Notes under the pieces: model-generated
The model's database searches: none
Told to the model about the DNA's origin: nothing
Seen by the model: the letters and a program-made list of their open reading frames with translations, nothing else
Assembly: GCF_036884655.1 (NCBI RefSeq)
Contig: NC_088339.1
Span: 24,819,501 to 24,883,500, forward strand
Reading direction: 5' to 3'
Source of the DNA: Musa acuminata AAA Group
Taxonomy: Eukaryota > Streptophyta > Magnoliopsida > Zingiberales > Musaceae
Length of the DNA stretch: 64,000 nt
Position numbers and translations under genes: made by a program
Shown: one piece after another, positions 62,765 through 64,000 of the stretch
Layout of the letters: every line of letters starts with the position of its first letter
Numbering within the stretch: position 1 is the stretch's first letter

Positions 62765-63426
62765 TTCACGTAATTACAATTCCAGGGGTATTTTTTTGTA
62801 CTGTACTCTCCAGCAGAGCAGCTGACACCAAACTCTCGTCCTCTCTATCAATCTCTGAGAGAGTGAGAGAGGAGTAAAGCGAACGCCAAGTCCAACTCTT
62901 CCACCAGACGCGACACTCCGTTAGGAGTCGATCCCACTTTCTACGTCGACCGCCGCACCCACCCCCGCGTCCATCCATCGCTATAAGACCCCACCGTCGT
63001 GGCCATTGCCCCTCGTCGGTATCCCACGTCGGTCGAGTTTGGAGATCCTCGGAGGCGCCGGTGACGTGCGTTCTTGGAGTTGATGCGATCTTAGTGCCTC
63101 CGGCCGCTGCTTGAAGCCCTTCATCGGGTCTTCGGAACTCTTCCGGCGCTCGATTATCCCGCATTGTGGATATCCGTGACGAGTCGGTTGAATCCGTGCT
63201 TTTCTTGTTAAGGGTTTTGGTTACGGAGCGGATCATCCGGTGGATATTTGGGTCGGGTAGATGTTGGTCGCGCTTCGATCTTGATGTGGCCTATAAGATG
63301 TGATCTTTATACATTTTCTTTTCTTGGAATTAAAGCGGTATCCTAGAATTTCTTTTGAAATCTTGCAGGGTTTCGAGGGTTGGGGATTGCTGGGAAGGTG
63401 AGCTGCAGAAGGAGCTGATAAAGGAG

Positions 63427-63443
63427 ATGCTTTGCTGGGTCGA

Positions 63444-63447
<4 letters not shown>
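63427..63447 (+). promoter_or_regulatory. Upstream ORF overlapping the main start codon
   Basis: A six-codon frame (MLCWVE) whose TGA stop shares bases with the main ATG in ATGA at 63444-63447. Ribosomes that translate it would terminate right at the main start, so it could tune translation by re-initiation or by leaky scanning. Confidence 0.5.

Positions 63448-64000
<553 letters not shown>

Larger units (their letters stand above)
58692..63443. other. Intergenic stretch with old repeats, then leader of the last gene
   Basis: No supported gene was seen. The 59.7-62.6 kb part is mostly AT-rich. A direct repeat of about 125 bases occurs at 60430-60554 and 61145-61268. A (TA)n/(TG)n tract spans 62709-62762. 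From about 62770 the sequence becomes GC-rich and pyrimidine-patterned, and probably holds the promoter and 5' UTR of the gene starting at 63444, with an acceptor-like TCTTGCAG near 63368 that suggests a 5' UTR intron. Confidence 0.5.

Overview
This is a nuclear plant window. Its genes have spliced GT-AG introns, plant-only families (DUF1639, LRK10-like receptor kinase, AP2/ERF, COP1-interacting-related), AT-rich introns and intergenic DNA, and abundant LTR-retrotransposon debris. GC-rich first exons and GC-biased coding sequence point to a monocot. The repeat style at 13.4-14.9 kb recalls repeats of banana-family (Musaceae) genomes, but that is an impression from memory and was not checked.

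Layout. 0-1.4 kb: a possible minus-strand gene end of unknown identity. 2.26-3.18 kb (+): a two-exon DUF1639 protein. 7.76-8.49 kb (-): a single-exon C2H2 zinc-finger regulator of the GIS/ZFP type with a C-terminal EAR-like motif. 9-17 kb: no convincing gene, but a decayed Ty1/copia element near 13.1-16.3 kb. 17.33-19.76 kb (-): a three-exon LRK10-like receptor kinase. 21.73-22.88 kb (+): a five-exon reticulon-like protein. 23.01-26.42 kb: a structurally complete, non-autonomous Gypsy-type LTR element that carries only gag, with two 553-bp LTRs and a 5-bp target duplication. 26.87-28.29 kb (+): a PIF/SPATULA-like bHLH factor. 31.62-33.58 kb (+): a PB1-domain protein. 36.72-42.88 kb (+): a nine-exon DnaJ (DNAJC8-like) protein. 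44.02-51.50 kb (-): a ten-exon oxysterol-binding-protein-related protein with PH and ORD domains. 55.65-56.32 and 58.16-58.69 kb (+): two tandem AP2/ERF factors. 63.44 kb to the end (+): the first exons of a COP1-interacting-protein-related gene, cut by the window edge.

The genes do not form a pathway or cluster; apart from the ERF pair they are unrelated neighbours. Exon chains were built by hand from splice signals, reading frame and family knowledge. In every multi-exon model the exon lengths sum to a whole number of codons (the last gene is open at the window edge). I found no new multi-gene system. The points most worth checking are the gag-only retrotransposon, a GC-AG intron in the OSBP-related gene, an in-frame 93-nt exitron-like intron in the PB1 gene, an echo of a bHLH exon inside the next intron, and a short uORF that overlaps a start codon.
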